Assembly: GCF_025631005.1 (NCBI RefSeq)
Contig: NZ_JAOTPL010000012.1
Location: 1-64,000, forward strand
Reading direction: 5' to 3'
Source: Haoranjiania flava
Lineage (GTDB): Bacteria; Bacteroidota; Bacteroidia; Chitinophagales; Chitinophagaceae
Length of the DNA stretch: 64,000 nucleotides
The notes beneath the pieces were generated by a model. It was not told the DNA's origin and made no database searches. It worked only from the letters and a program-made list of their open reading frames with translations. Each line of letters starts with the position of its first letter. Position 1 is the first letter of the stretch. Position numbers and translations under genes: made by a program. Positions 8,460 to 17,302 of this stretch are shown piece after piece.

Positions 8460-11400
8460 TCAGGACTCTTCTCTTTGCTGATAAGCGCGGTGAAAAACCT
8501 GGGGAAGAACTGTAAGTGAAAGTATCATACAAATTAGTAATCCGCCTACGATCATAATGGCAAGCGGTTTTTGAATTTCGGAGCCCATTCCGGTTGAAAG
8601 TGATGCAGGAAGCAGTCCTGAAGAGCCCATAAGAGCAATCATTACAATCGGACGGATCCGATCATAGACGCCTGTTGAAATCGCATCTTTAAGGTTCATT
8701 GTACGTAAATTGTCTTTCATTACCGCAATGAGAATAATACTGTTTATGGTATTTACTCCGAAGAGAATGATAAACCCGATTCCTGCAGAAATTCCGAAAA
8801 CTGTTCCCGTAAGCCAAAGCGAGATAAATCCTCCTATAAAAGCAAACGGAATGGTACTTGCAGCGATAAGTGTATCTTTAATTGTCCTAAAATTGAAATA
8901 CAACAGGAATAAAATAAGCAACAGTACCGCCGGAACGATCACAGCCAACTGTGCCGTTGCTCTTTCCTTACTTTCAAATTCTCCTGCCCAAACCATTTTG
9001 TTTTCTTTCGGGATTTGAACTTTTTGGGCTACTTTGGTTTTTGCTTCTGCAATAGTACTTCCCAAATCCCTTCCTTCTATGCTAAATCCGACAGCAATAT
9101 ACCGGCTGCTTCCTTCCCGGTATATAAATGTTGGCCCTGTGATATGGCTGATAGTTGAAATCTCACGTAATGGTATTTTGGCGCCGGATTCAGTAGGGAT
9201 TAAAATATCACCTATCTTTTCATCGTCATCGCGGTATTCTTTGGCAAAACGAATACGCACGTCAAACATTCTGTCTTCTTCATAGAAGGTTGTGGCTGCG
9301 CTTCCGCCGATGGCCATTTCAACCACAGCTTGTGCGTTAGCCATATCTACTCCATAGCGAGCCATTTTGTGATCGTGAAGCTGAATACGGAGTTCGGGGA
9401 GCCCAATATTCCGGTAAACATTTAAATCTTCGATCCCTGCTACGCCTCGGATAGCTTCAGCTACCTGATGAGCATATTCTTCGAGCTTGAACAAATCATT
9501 TCCGAAAATTTTCACCACCAATGAGCTCTTTACCCCTGCTACATATTCTTCCACATTATCCTGGATGGGTTGACTGAACCCGAATACAATGCCGGGATAG
9601 GTCTGTAATTCTTTTCGCATTTCTTCAATAAGCTCGTCTTTGGACAATTTGTTTTTCCACTGTTTTTCAGGGTGTAGCTGGATGTGAAATTCAATATTGA
9701 AAAATCCTGTCGGGTCTGTACCATCATTGGGCCTGCCTACTTGGTTTAAAACGAATTTTACTTCTTCAAACCCTCTGATTCTGTCTTTCATTTCTTTAGC
9801 CAAGCGGGTAGCTTCCTGGAGATTTACACTGTTCGGTAATGTGGCTCTTACATACAAAGCTCCCTCGTTCAACTTCGGAATAAACTCCGTACCGTAATTC
9901 AGGAAACGAACGCTGCAAACAGACAATAAAACGATAAACGCGCAAATAGTTGCTTTTTTATGTTTTGCACTCCACTGGAATAATTTGTACATCAAATTTT
10001 TTAAAAACTTCGAGATGAAATTCTCTTTTTCAATTATATTCTTACGCAGTAATACCTTGCACATTACGGGGATATAGGTAATGCTTAAAATAAGTGAACC
10101 TAAAAGTGCGTATCCCAACGTAAAGGCCAAAGGCGAAAACATTTTTCCTTCCACTTTCTGGAATGAGAAAATCGGGATAAGAGCCACAATCAGTATAATT
10201 TGAGCAAAAACAATATATCCAGCCACTTTCCCTGCACTTTTTTTTATCAACCCCGATTTCGACATTTTGTTGAAAACAGGCATTCCAACTTTACGGGCTG
10301 TTTTTTCCATTGCAACAAAAACGGTTTCAACGATCACAAGCGTTCCTTCCAACAGCAATCCGAAGTCGATCGCTCCCATTGAAATCAGATTGGCGGGAAG
10401 GCCCTGAATCCGCAACATGATAATAGCAAATAGGAAAGAAAGTGGAATAACGGAAGCTACAATTACCGTTGTCCGCCAATTATACAGAAAGATAAATACG
10501 ATAACCGATACGAGGAAAATTCCCTCAACAATATTTTTGGCAACCGTGCTCACGGTTGCATTTACCAATTCTGTCCGGTCTATAAAAGATTCTATTTTTA
10601 CATCTTTCGGGAGAATGATATTGTTCAGTTCTTCAATTTTATTCTTTAATGCCGGTATCACTTCGTCGGGGTTTTCGCCACGAAGCATAATCACAACACC
10701 CTGCACCAAATCATCTTCGTCCTGAAGCCCGACCTGTCCTAATCTTGGTTTGGCTGAAATTTCAACCTGCGCCACGTGCTTTACCAAAATCGGGGTGCTC
10801 CCCCGGACTTCAATCAATATGTTTTCTATGTCCTCTGTACTTTCCAAGAGGCCGACACCACGAACCACATACGCCTGCGCACCTCTTTCTATTACATCGC
10901 CACCTACATTAAGGTTACTTTTTGCAACGGCTTCATACACATCTAAAGGAGATAAATCGTAGTTGGCGAGCTCTGTCGGATTGATCTTGATTTCGTAAAT
11001 CTTTTCTTCCCCGCCAAAGCTCACGATATCGGCTACTCCCGGAACTGCAACCAATTCCCTTTCAATTACCCAATCCTGGATGGCAGTAATCTCTTTGACG
11101 GGCCTGGTGCTCCGGATTACATAACGGAAAATCTCCCCTGTGGCCCCGTAAGGCGGTTCAATTTTAGCTTCTGCACCATCGGGAAGGTCTATTCCCTGAA
11201 GGCGGTTTGAGGCATATTGCTGGGCGTAAAAATCATCCGCATCATCATCAAAAATCACCGTAACCACAGACAATCCGAATAAGGAAATGGAACGCACATC
11301 TGTCTTTTTGGGAATGGTGTTCATTTGCTTCATTATCGGAAGCGTTACGAATTTCTCAATTTCTTCCGCACTTCTTCCCGACCATTGCGTGATAATTCTT

Positions 11401-11549
11401 GCTCTTGTATTGGTAACATCGGGAAAGGCTTCAATAGGCGTATGCTTCAGGCTGATGACTCCAATTATCACCAATAATCCGGTAAGAAAAAAAATGATAA
11501 CCGGGTTTTTCAATGAAAAGGCAACTATATTTTTAATGAATTTTTGCAT
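8460..11549 (-). CDS. cusA: CusA/CzcA-type heavy-metal efflux RND transporter
   Basis: The inner-membrane proton-driven pump of a tripartite metal exporter. 1029 residues, with the usual RND plan: TM1 at about 12-32 (IIFFLTGLLVIIGVISL), a large periplasmic loop, TM2-6, a central TM7, a second loop and TM8-12. The heavy-metal (HME) class is indicated by TPIEAFPDVTN near the N-terminus and by the TM4 motif SMGAIDFGLLLEGTLVIVE at about 390-405. In CzcA the matching proton-relay residues are D, D and E; here the middle one is Glu. The operon order on the minus strand is tolC, hlyD, cusA, with a 195-nt gap before this gene. The metal (Cu/Ag or Zn/Co/Cd) cannot be settled from sequence alone, so the symbol is only a family label. 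Confidence 0.9.
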   Translation of the reverse strand: MQKFIKNIVAFSLKNPVIIFFLTGLLVIIGVISLKHTPIEAFPDVTNTRARIITQWSGRSAEEIEKFVTLPIMKQMNTIPKKTDVRSISLFGLSVVTVIFDDDADDFYAQQYASNRLQGIDLPDGAEAKIEPPYGATGEIFRYVIRSTRPVKEITAIQDWVIERELVAVPGVADIVSFGGEEKIYEIKINPTELANYDLSPLDVYEAVAKSNLNVGGDVIERGAQAYVVRGVGLLESTEDIENILIEVRGSTPILVKHVAQVEISAKPRLGQVGLQDEDDLVQGVVIMLRGENPDEVIPALKNKIEELNNIILPKDVKIESFIDRTELVNATVSTVAKNIVEGIFLVSVIVFIFLYNWRTTVIVASVIPLSFLFAIIMLRIQGLPANLISMGAIDFGLLLEGTLVIVETVFVAMEKTARKVGMPVFNKMSKSGLIKKSAGKVAGYIVFAQIILIVALIPIFSFQKVEGKMFSPLAFTLGYALLGSLILSITYIPVMCKVLLRKNIIEKENFISKFLKNLMYKLFQWSAKHKKATICAFIVLLSVCSVRFLNYGTEFIPKLNEGALYVRATLPNSVNLQEATRLAKEMKDRIRGFEEVKFVLNQVGRPNDGTDPTGFFNIEFHIQLHPEKQWKNKLSKDELIEEMRKELQTYPGIVFGFSQPIQDNVEEYVAGVKSSLVVKIFGNDLFKLEEYAHQVAEAIRGVAGIEDLNVYRNIGLPELRIQLHDHKMARYGVDMANAQAVVEMAIGGSAATTFYEEDRMFDVRIRFAKEYRDDDEKIGDILIPTESGAKIPLREISTISHITGPTFIYREGSSRYIAVGFSIEGRDLGSTIAEAKTKVAQKVQIPKENKMVWAGEFESKERATAQLAVIVPAVLLLILFLLYFNFRTIKDTLIAASTIPFAFIGGFISLWLTGTVFGISAGIGFIILFGVNTINSIILIAVMKDNLRTMNLKDAISTGVYDRIRPIVMIALMGSSGLLPASLSTGMGSEIQKPLAIMIVGGLLICMILSLTVLPQVFHRAYQQREES

Positions 11550-11744
11550 CTATATTATTGTTTTTACCGTTGATTTCATGAAGCGCTTAATGGTAAGTGT
11601 GACATAATCTCCAACCTCACTCCGGGTAATTTACGCAGAGAAACGAAAAGAAATTTTTCTGATAATTATTCTTGGTACCTCTTGTTGTATGCATTTCACC
11701 AACACTGCTATAACCGATGTGTAGAGAGAGACCTATGAAAGTTA

Positions 11745-12827
11745 TTAGTTAGTAATTATTTCCTCAAAAATCAAAAGCTGGTTTTGGGTAATGATCTTTT
11801 CGTTTTCGTGCAATCCGCTTTCAATATAGGTTATACCATTGTTTTTGGCGAGCAGCGTAACTTCCCTTGCTTCAATATCACAATCATTTTTGTAAACCAA
11901 AATGTAATTTTTCCCGTTGAAAAACACCAGAGATGAAGTTGGGACTGCCAGTTTTTGCTTGTCTGTTTTTTTGAGAGCTATAATGTCGGCAATCATTCCG
12001 GGCTTTAACTTAAAGCTCTCATTATTCAATATGATCCGTGCTTTCAGAACTTTTGCATTTTCGTCTAAAACCTGTGAAATCACATCAATTTTTCCTTTAA
12101 ATATTTCGTCAGGATATGAAAGTGTTTTGATTTCAACTTCCATTCCTTTGCTTATATGAGCGATATCCGTAGAATAGATGTTGGCCATAGCCCAGACATT
12201 ATTCAGATTCGAAATGGAAAACAGCGGTTCACCGTCATTGGTTACGGTTGACCCGGAATTAATATTTTTAGCTGTAATGATTCCCGAAGCCGGGGCTTTG
12301 AGCTGAAATACGTTTTTGGTACTGCTTGCACTGTACAAGTTCAGATTGCTTTCTATTTTTTGTTTTTCGGATTCTAAAACATGAAGATTATTGCGCGCCT
12401 CAATCAAATCCCTGTTTGAGGAAATCCCGTCTTTAAACATTTGTTCTTTGGCATTCAAATCCACTTTTGCAATTTCAATCTGAGCTTTCAGGGACCGTAA
12501 TTCTGCCTTAAGTGAACTCAATTCCGTACTCTGCATTTCTGCCAAAACCTGCCCTTTAACTACGGCAGTTCCTAATGAAAAATAAGTATTGGAGATAATC
12601 CCGTCAACAAGGCTCACAAAATGAACAACCTTGTCGGCATTGGGCTCTATACTACCTGTTAAATGGATTCTTTCTGTAACGGCTTGTTTTTCGACAGTTT
12701 TGATTTCGGTAATGCTTTTGTTCTTGTCGTTCAGACAGAATTTTTCTTTTTGAGCTTTAAATCCTTCTCCATTCCCACAGCCGGTAAGAAGTAGAAGAAA
12801 TGATGCGGGTATAATGTATTTTTTCAC
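11745..12827 (-). CDS. cusB: HlyD/CusB-type periplasmic adaptor lipoprotein
   Basis: Membrane-fusion protein linking the RND pump to its outer-membrane channel. The GTG start at 12827 gives MKKYIIPASFLLLLTGC, a type II signal with lipobox LLTGC, and about 360 residues. The order is: N-terminal beta domain (VKGQVLAEMQSTELSSL), an alpha-helical hairpin at about 115-170, a lipoyl/barrel half-motif (FQLKAPASGIITAKNINSGS) and a C-terminal membrane-proximal domain. An upstream in-frame ATG exists at 12896, but the 23 extra residues would come from repeat DNA and would bury the signal peptide. It lies between tolC and cusA. The leader is a copy of the palindromic repeat with a small hairpin (GCTGC-GAA-GCAGC) just before the A-rich start region. 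Confidence 0.88.
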   Translation of the reverse strand: MKKYIIPASFLLLLTGCGNGEGFKAQKEKFCLNDKNKSITEIKTVEKQAVTERIHLTGSIEPNADKVVHFVSLVDGIISNTYFSLGTAVVKGQVLAEMQSTELSSLKAELRSLKAQIEIAKVDLNAKEQMFKDGISSNRDLIEARNNLHVLESEKQKIESNLNLYSASSTKNVFQLKAPASGIITAKNINSGSTVTNDGEPLFSISNLNNVWAMANIYSTDIAHISKGMEVEIKTLSYPDEIFKGKIDVISQVLDENAKVLKARIILNNESFKLKPGMIADIIALKKTDKQKLAVPTSSLVFFNGKNYILVYKNDCDIEAREVTLLAKNNGITYIESGLHENEKIITQNQLLIFEEIITN

Positions 12828-12935
12828 GTAGGTAATTTTAGTGCGCTGCTTCGCAGCTGTTTTCAATAGCCATATGCAATAGCCTTCACTCATCAACAGT
12901 TGGTATGCAACTTTGCTTATGGCTATTTCATTATT
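12828..12935 (-). repeat. Single diverged copy of the palindromic leader repeat (locus D)
   Basis: Read on the minus strand, ATGAAATAGCC begins 7 nt after the tolC stop (ATG at 12931, followed by AAA-TAG). The conserved core GTTGCATACCAAC follows, then GGCTATTGCATATGG, a hairpin GCTGC-GAA-GCAGC, an A/T stretch and ACGTGAAAAAA, the GTG start of the adaptor gene at 12827. The distance from the inner ATG to the gene start is 104 nt, as in the last unit of array B. Confidence 0.8.
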
Positions 12936-12940
12936 GTTCG

Positions 12941-14221
12941 TTAAAAGTCTTTTCCTAAAGAATAATTGAGTTCTTCTACTTTCTGATTCACTTCTTTTCG
13001 AGCTTCGAGTATGATCTTTTTGTTGTTCAGATAAGCGTCCATAAAATCGAAATACTCCAGCATACGCACATTTCGGGAAGTGAAGTTTCTGGTATAGTTT
13101 TCCAGAAGCAAATCCAAATCTGCTTCATAACCAATTTCGATTTTATTCAGAAACTCAATAGCCTGTTGCAGGGACTTATAGGATAGCAAGATTTCGTTTT
13201 CGATGGCAAGCGTGATTTGCTCTTTTTGCACTTTGGCATTTTCAATGCTGATTTGAGCCTTCTTTATACCTGCTTTGTTACGGTTGAAAAACGGCAAATC
13301 AAAGGAAACCCCGATACCAACAAAATCGAGCATTACGCTTCCGTTCCGGTCATAATTCACGCTGAATTTTAAATCTGGTACACGCTGTGCTTTTTGGTAA
13401 GACAATAATTTATTGGAATAGTCTTCTTCCAACATAGCCAATTTGTAATCCGGGCGGTTTTCTTTAGCATTTTCTGCAACGAGCTCAATAAAAGCAGCCT
13501 GATAATGCGTAGGATTTTTAGCAAAACCGTCATCGGTGATTTCGATAGCAACAGCAGGGTCAATGCGAAGTAACAACTTAAGTTTTTTCTGGACTTCGTT
13601 GGATTGCCGGATAAGCTCTAAAATCTGTTTATTGATTTCGAGTTCCTGTGCTTTTAATCTAATATACTCTGCTTTTGAAATATTGCCTTGGCCCAGTTGA
13701 TTATTGTAGGCATTGATAAGTATGGAAATGTTTTCAATCAGTTTCTGATGAACTTTTACAGACTGCTGAACATATTGTAATTCGGTAAGCTGATTCCTGA
13801 GTTCGAGTTTTAAGCCCCTTAATAAATCTTCAAGATACTGCTCTGCTTTTGAAACATTCACTTCCTCCAAAGCAATAAGTTTTTTGCGTTTGCCCGCTGT
13901 CTGAATCAATTGGTTTAGCTCAAAAGCAATTTGCTGGTTTCGTCCGAAATGTCCAAAAAATGGCGGCGACGTTTCTACTCCGCTGGCTTTCCGGAGATTC
14001 ACCTCACTGATTGAAAATTCAGGATTATGCCACGTTTTAGCCTGAATAACCTCCGCTTGCTGAATTTCGATATTGAGTTTCCCGGAAATTAAAAGAAGAT
14101 TGTTCTGCAAAAAGGTTGCTTCTGCCTGTTCACGCGACAATTTAAGTGTTTTCTGTGCGCTTAGCTGCAAGCAGAAGTTTATAAAAACACAGCATAAAAT
14201 GATTGGTTTCATTTGCAACAT
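12941..14221 (-). CDS. TolC-family outer-membrane channel of the metal efflux system (CusC/CzcC-like)
   Basis: 426 residues, or 423 if the start is ATG at 14212 (MKPIILCCVFINFCLQLSAQ), which gives a cleaner signal peptide. The mature protein has the long paired helices of TolC channels, with two repeats: helices at about 95-200 (QYLEDLLRGLKLELRNQLTE) and about 270-400. The periplasmic helical motif SYQKAQRVPDLKFSVNYDRNG and the barrel strands match the OEP family. As first gene of tolC-hlyD-cusA it should form the exit duct of the tripartite pump. Its upstream region carries CTTAAA repeats. A decayed second copy of its first 200 nt and leader lies at 16927-17170. Confidence 0.88.
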   Translation of the reverse strand: MLQMKPIILCCVFINFCLQLSAQKTLKLSREQAEATFLQNNLLLISGKLNIEIQQAEVIQAKTWHNPEFSISEVNLRKASGVETSPPFFGHFGRNQQIAFELNQLIQTAGKRKKLIALEEVNVSKAEQYLEDLLRGLKLELRNQLTELQYVQQSVKVHQKLIENISILINAYNNQLGQGNISKAEYIRLKAQELEINKQILELIRQSNEVQKKLKLLLRIDPAVAIEITDDGFAKNPTHYQAAFIELVAENAKENRPDYKLAMLEEDYSNKLLSYQKAQRVPDLKFSVNYDRNGSVMLDFVGIGVSFDLPFFNRNKAGIKKAQISIENAKVQKEQITLAIENEILLSYKSLQQAIEFLNKIEIGYEADLDLLLENYTRNFTSRNVRMLEYFDFMDAYLNNKKIILEARKEVNQKVEELNYSLGKDF

Positions 14222-14249
14222 TTAGTGTCGCAAAAGTGATAGTATCGAA

Positions 14250-14287
14250 CTTAAAAAGAGCTTAAAGGATATAAAATTTAGCTTAAA
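14250..14287 (-). promoter_or_regulatory. Candidate response-regulator site upstream of tolC
   Basis: CTTAAA occurs at 14250-14255, 14261-14266 and 14282-14287, spaced 11 and 21 bp, close to one and two helical turns. The last two, with the same 21-bp spacing and the same ATATAAAATTT between them, recur at 17143-17169 in front of the dead tolC copy. OmpR-type regulators bind direct repeats of this spacing, so the regulator at 21429-22106 is the obvious candidate; that link is inferred. Confidence 0.5.
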
Positions 14288-14329
14288 GGCGTGGAATTAG
14301 TGGAATGGTTTAATGTGTAATCGTTATTA

Positions 14330-15578
14330 CTTAATCTGACAGGTTAGGCATTGCTCGGAAAATAATTTGTAGAAAGCGGTTGGATATTTTCAACCGCTTT
14401 ATTATTCTCGTCGGTCAGACTATCCCTGACAGGTTGCTCCTCAGCAGAGCCTGCTTCCGTTTTGTCTGACAGTTTAAAGATAGCGTTTTGTCTGAAAAAA
14501 TCATTAATGTCTTTGCCTCGGGCTAAATCTTTACTATCAGCAAATGTTTTCATGGGCGTTTTACCAAAACAATAACGGCCACTATGGGGGCGCTCACTAT
14601 TGTAGAAATCTATCCATTGATCAATATCTGATTGAAGTGCTTCCAGTGTGTTGTAGAGTTTTTTTCTAAAAGCAATTGCGTAAAATTCTTCCTGCATGGT
14701 GCGATGGAATCGCTCACAAATACCGTTTGTTTGTGGGCTCTTTGCCTTGGTTTTAGTATGGTCAATATCCTCAATATTAAGGTAAAGCTGGTACTCGTGA
14801 TGCTCTCTTGCGCCGCAATATTCAGTTCCTCTGTCGGTTAAAATACGCAACAGATCTACCTGCTGTTCCTGATAAAATGGCAGCACTTTATCATTGAGCA
14901 TCTCGGCTGCAACCAAAGCATTTTTGCGATCATAAACTTTAGCGAAAGCCACGCGGGTATAGGTGTCTATGAACGTTTGCTGGTATATTTTACCAACGCC
15001 TTTAATATATCCAACATAGTAGGTGTCTTGTGCTCCAAGGTAACCGGGGTGGTGCGTTTCAATTTCACCTCTACTTTGCTGCTCTTCTTTTTTCTTTTCC
15101 AATGCCGCTACCTGTGCGTCAGTAAGAACCAGCCTATCTTGTTGCACTTTGGCTTCCAGGGCTTTTAAACGCTTTTGGAAAGTCTCCAGGTCATGACGTA
15201 ACCAAACACTCCTGACTGTCGAAGGAGCCACTATATGCCCCCTTTTAACTAACTCGTTACTCACACGTTGCTGGCCATGAGCCGGTTGCTCTGTGGCATA
15301 AGCCACAACTATGTCTTCCAACTCCTTGTCGATACGGTTCTTTAACAAGGGCTTACTACGGCTTATCTCCTTTAAAGCCATCTCGCCTCCTTCTTCGTAC
15401 AGCTTTTGGAAACGATAAAAACTATCTCTGGAATACCCCATTACTTTACAGGCTTCAGATACATTACCAAGCTTCTCGGCCAGTTTTAATAACCCTAACT
15501 TGGGTTGAATTAACTTCTTTTGTGTTGTCATCTTAATCTGAGTTTTTAATTAACAAATTTATCAATTGTCAGATTAAG
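14330..15578. mobile_element. IS481-like insertion sequence
   Basis: A single transposase gene bounded by 12-bp perfect terminal inverted repeats, CTTAATCTGACA at 14330-14341 and TGTCAGATTAAG at 15567-15578. Total length is about 1.25 kb. No convincing target duplication is visible, which fits an old insertion or a flanking rearrangement. It sits upstream of tolC, between it and the Fic gene. Confidence 0.85.
14344..15531 (-). CDS. IS481-family transposase
   Basis: 395 residues and apparently intact. An N-terminal helix-turn-helix (LAEKLGNVSEACKVMGYSRD, about 17-36) is followed by a second HTH (RVSNELVKRGHIVAPSTVRS) and an rve integrase core. The likely DDE residues are Asp169 (GAQDTYYVG), Asp233 (LTDRGTEY) and Glu273 (NGICERFHR), followed by IDFYNSERPHSG, the usual end of the core. 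It cuts and joins the element ends carrying CTTAATCTGACA. The frame is open with all catalytic residues, so the element may still move. IS481 fits best from the HTH arrangement and single-frame transposase; an IS3 OrfB would normally need a frameshifted partner. Confidence 0.88.
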   Translation of the reverse strand: MTTQKKLIQPKLGLLKLAEKLGNVSEACKVMGYSRDSFYRFQKLYEEGGEMALKEISRSKPLLKNRIDKELEDIVVAYATEQPAHGQQRVSNELVKRGHIVAPSTVRSVWLRHDLETFQKRLKALEAKVQQDRLVLTDAQVAALEKKKEEQQSRGEIETHHPGYLGAQDTYYVGYIKGVGKIYQQTFIDTYTRVAFAKVYDRKNALVAAEMLNDKVLPFYQEQQVDLLRILTDRGTEYCGAREHHEYQLYLNIEDIDHTKTKAKSPQTNGICERFHRTMQEEFYAIAFRKKLYNTLEALQSDIDQWIDFYNSERPHSGRYCFGKTPMKTFADSKDLARGKDINDFFRQNAIFKLSDKTEAGSAEEQPVRDSLTDENNKAVENIQPLSTNYFPSNA

Positions 15579-15715
15579 TTTTGTCTATTACAGTTTATGG
15601 GTAAAAGAAAGCTCCGATGTTTCGGGCTGCGTGTTTTTGTAAATGCTTATCATCGGTTACTTATATTGGTTTGCCTAAATAGTCAAAGTATTATGTAAAA
15701 TTTCTATTTGCATAG

Positions 15716-16801
15716 TTATTTGTCTTCTAAAATTTTCAATAACAGCTCATTCAGGTACAACTTTTCTTTTCCAACTTTTACCGATTTTAAAAAGCCGTGT
15801 TCTTCTAAAGTAATCAAATAATTTCCGGCCGTTTTCGGATTACCTATGTTTTCATCAACCAAATGTTGGCGTTTGGTATAAGGCAAACGAAATAAAATTT
15901 CTACCAAATCTTTGGAATAAACTTTTGATAGTTTGGTTTTAATCTCGTTCGCAGTTTCTGCCATTGTAGCTGTAATTTTATTCAAGCGTTCCAGGCCTTT
16001 GTTTGAAGTTTCTTCAATCATATCCAACATATACAAAATGTAATTTTCCCAATCGTTACTTTCTGTTACACCCCGTAAACTTTTATAATAATCTGCTTTG
16101 TTCTTGATTATGTATTCGCTCAGATAAATTGCAGGCGTGTCAAGCAATCCCGAAAGTTTGAGATACAGCAACAATAAAATTCGTCCTGTTCTTCCGTTAC
16201 CGTCTGCAAACGGGTGGATTGCTTCAAACTGATAGTGCATTAACGCCATCTTTATTAATGGGTCAATAGTGTCATTTTCGTTGATGAACTTTTCTAAATT
16301 AGCCAATTTTTCACGAATAACAGGCTCTCCACTTGGTGGTGTGTAAATTACTTCGCCTTTTTTGTTGCTTAATGTTGTTCCTGGTGTAACCCGAATTGAA
16401 GCAGTGTTTTGTTTGATACATTGAACAATGCTAATGCAAAAATTTGTTGTGATGAAAGGTTTTTTCTTTAACTGTTCCAACCCCAGCCAAAGTGCTTCTT
16501 TGTAACTCAAAACTTCTTTTGTTGCCGAGTTTTCAATTTTTTTATTAGCAACCATCGATTTGTAAAGTTCATCATTTGTCGTGATGATGTTTTCTACTTC
16601 CGAACTAGCTTTTGCTTCCTGCAAATAAATCGTATCCAAAAACAAAGTTGGGTTTGGTAAATTGAGTAAAGTCCCGTTCAATTGAGCCAGTGCTCTACCT
16701 GCCGAAATGGTTTTACGGAGTATTTCCTTTGTTTCAATATCTGCTTTTGGCGGTAGCAACGGTAAGTCATTATACGGTATTTCCTTGTTGAATTTGGCCA
16801 T
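15716..16801 (-). CDS. Fic-family AMPylase with fused winged helix
   Basis: 361 residues. Fic proteins transfer AMP (or a related group) from a nucleotide to a target protein. The Fic_N domain covers about 10-90 and contains the inhibitory motif S66-S-E-V-E70-N71, matching the (S/T)xxxE(G/N) pattern of self-inhibited Fic proteins. The catalytic loop HPFADGNGRTGR starts at His196 and is complete. The flap TPPSGEP precedes it. The C-terminus (about 285-361) looks like a winged helix (KRQHLVDENIGNPKTAGNYLITLEEHGF), suggesting it binds DNA. A perfect palindrome directly upstream (16837-16899) is a likely operator. It is placed beside the IS element in the accessory cassette. Target and DNA binding are inferred. 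Confidence 0.88.
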   Translation of the reverse strand: MAKFNKEIPYNDLPLLPPKADIETKEILRKTISAGRALAQLNGTLLNLPNPTLFLDTIYLQEAKASSEVENIITTNDELYKSMVANKKIENSATKEVLSYKEALWLGLEQLKKKPFITTNFCISIVQCIKQNTASIRVTPGTTLSNKKGEVIYTPPSGEPVIREKLANLEKFINENDTIDPLIKMALMHYQFEAIHPFADGNGRTGRILLLLYLKLSGLLDTPAIYLSEYIIKNKADYYKSLRGVTESNDWENYILYMLDMIEETSNKGLERLNKITATMAETANEIKTKLSKVYSKDLVEILFRLPYTKRQHLVDENIGNPKTAGNYLITLEEHGFLKSVKVGKEKLYLNELLLKILEDK

Positions 16802-16836
16802 TTTGTTCAGATGTAAGTTTTATGCTTGTTTTTAAT

Positions 16837-16899
16837 ACAAGGGTAAAAATATAAAAAATTTACTCTCGTTCAAACAATAGAAGTAAATTTTACCCTTGT
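16837..16899. promoter_or_regulatory. Palindromic operator-like site upstream of fic
   Basis: ACAAGGGTAAAA (16837-16848) is the exact reverse complement of TTTTACCCTTGT (16888-16899). Inside it AAATTTACT (16856-16864) pairs with AGTAAATTT (16882-16890), and a related word, TTTACTCTCGTT, lies at 16859-16870. It ends 36 nt from the fic start, a position suited to autoregulation by the winged-helix domain. Confidence 0.6.
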
Positions 16900-16926
16900 T
16901 TGTCTATTTACTGCAGTTGTCTGCGG

Positions 16927-17130
16927 AATTTTACCCTGAATAACCGCCGCTCTTCGACTTTCAGTATGGAACTTTGCGGAAATTAAGGGGAGATTGTTTG
17001 CAAAAAATGTTTCTGATTCTTTCTGGCGATTTGCATGTTTCCTTTGCATATAAATGTAGCCAGAAAGTTTACAAATACAGAATAAAAGAATTTCTTCTCA
17101 TTTTTTTCAACATTTGCTCCTGTTGAAAGT
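16927..17130 (-). pseudogene. Decayed 5' end of a second tolC-like channel gene
   Basis: The DNA aligns with the first 190 or so bases of the tolC gene (12941-14221): CCTGAATAACC, GGAAATTAA, GAGATTGTTTGCAAAAAATG and others recur in the same order and orientation, with many substitutions and small gaps. Translated on the minus strand, HFLQT matches TFLQN of the live copy, but the frame is broken several times. Only the 5' end survives; the remainder has been lost up to the Fic region. It shows that a second, older efflux operon once stood here. Confidence 0.75.
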
Positions 17131-17142
17131 GATAGTCTCGAG

Positions 17143-17169
17143 CTTAAAGGATATAAAATTTGGCTTAAG
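17143..17169. promoter_or_regulatory. Second copy of the CTTAAA regulatory box
   Basis: CTTAAA (17143-17148) and CTTAAG (17164-17169), 21 bp apart, with ATATAAAATTT between them, as upstream of the live tolC. It now stands upstream of the gene at 17303 and may control it and the DoxD-DoxA gene. Confidence 0.45.
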
Positions 17170-17302
17170 CCGGTTGGTTTTTTTAATGGGCTACGAATTC
17201 CAAGTACTGCCACATCGGGTTAAGGCAGTATTATGCTTAGTTAAAAATCGTTTTTCTTATTTTATGGTATGGGTGATTCCCGTAAATAGCTGTACTTTTA
17301 TC

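Noticed and set aside
12828..12896. Longer N-terminus of the efflux adaptor from ATG at 12896
   Set aside because: The 23 extra residues come from repeat DNA and would sit in front of a complete lipoprotein signal peptide.
15579..15715. Target duplication of the IS481-like element
   Set aside because: GTTATTAC and CTATTAC occur on both sides but not directly next to the inverted repeats, so they are not a clear duplication.
16983..17213. 76-codon minus-strand gene
   Set aside because: It overlaps the decayed tolC copy in a mixed frame; better explained as pseudogene sequence.
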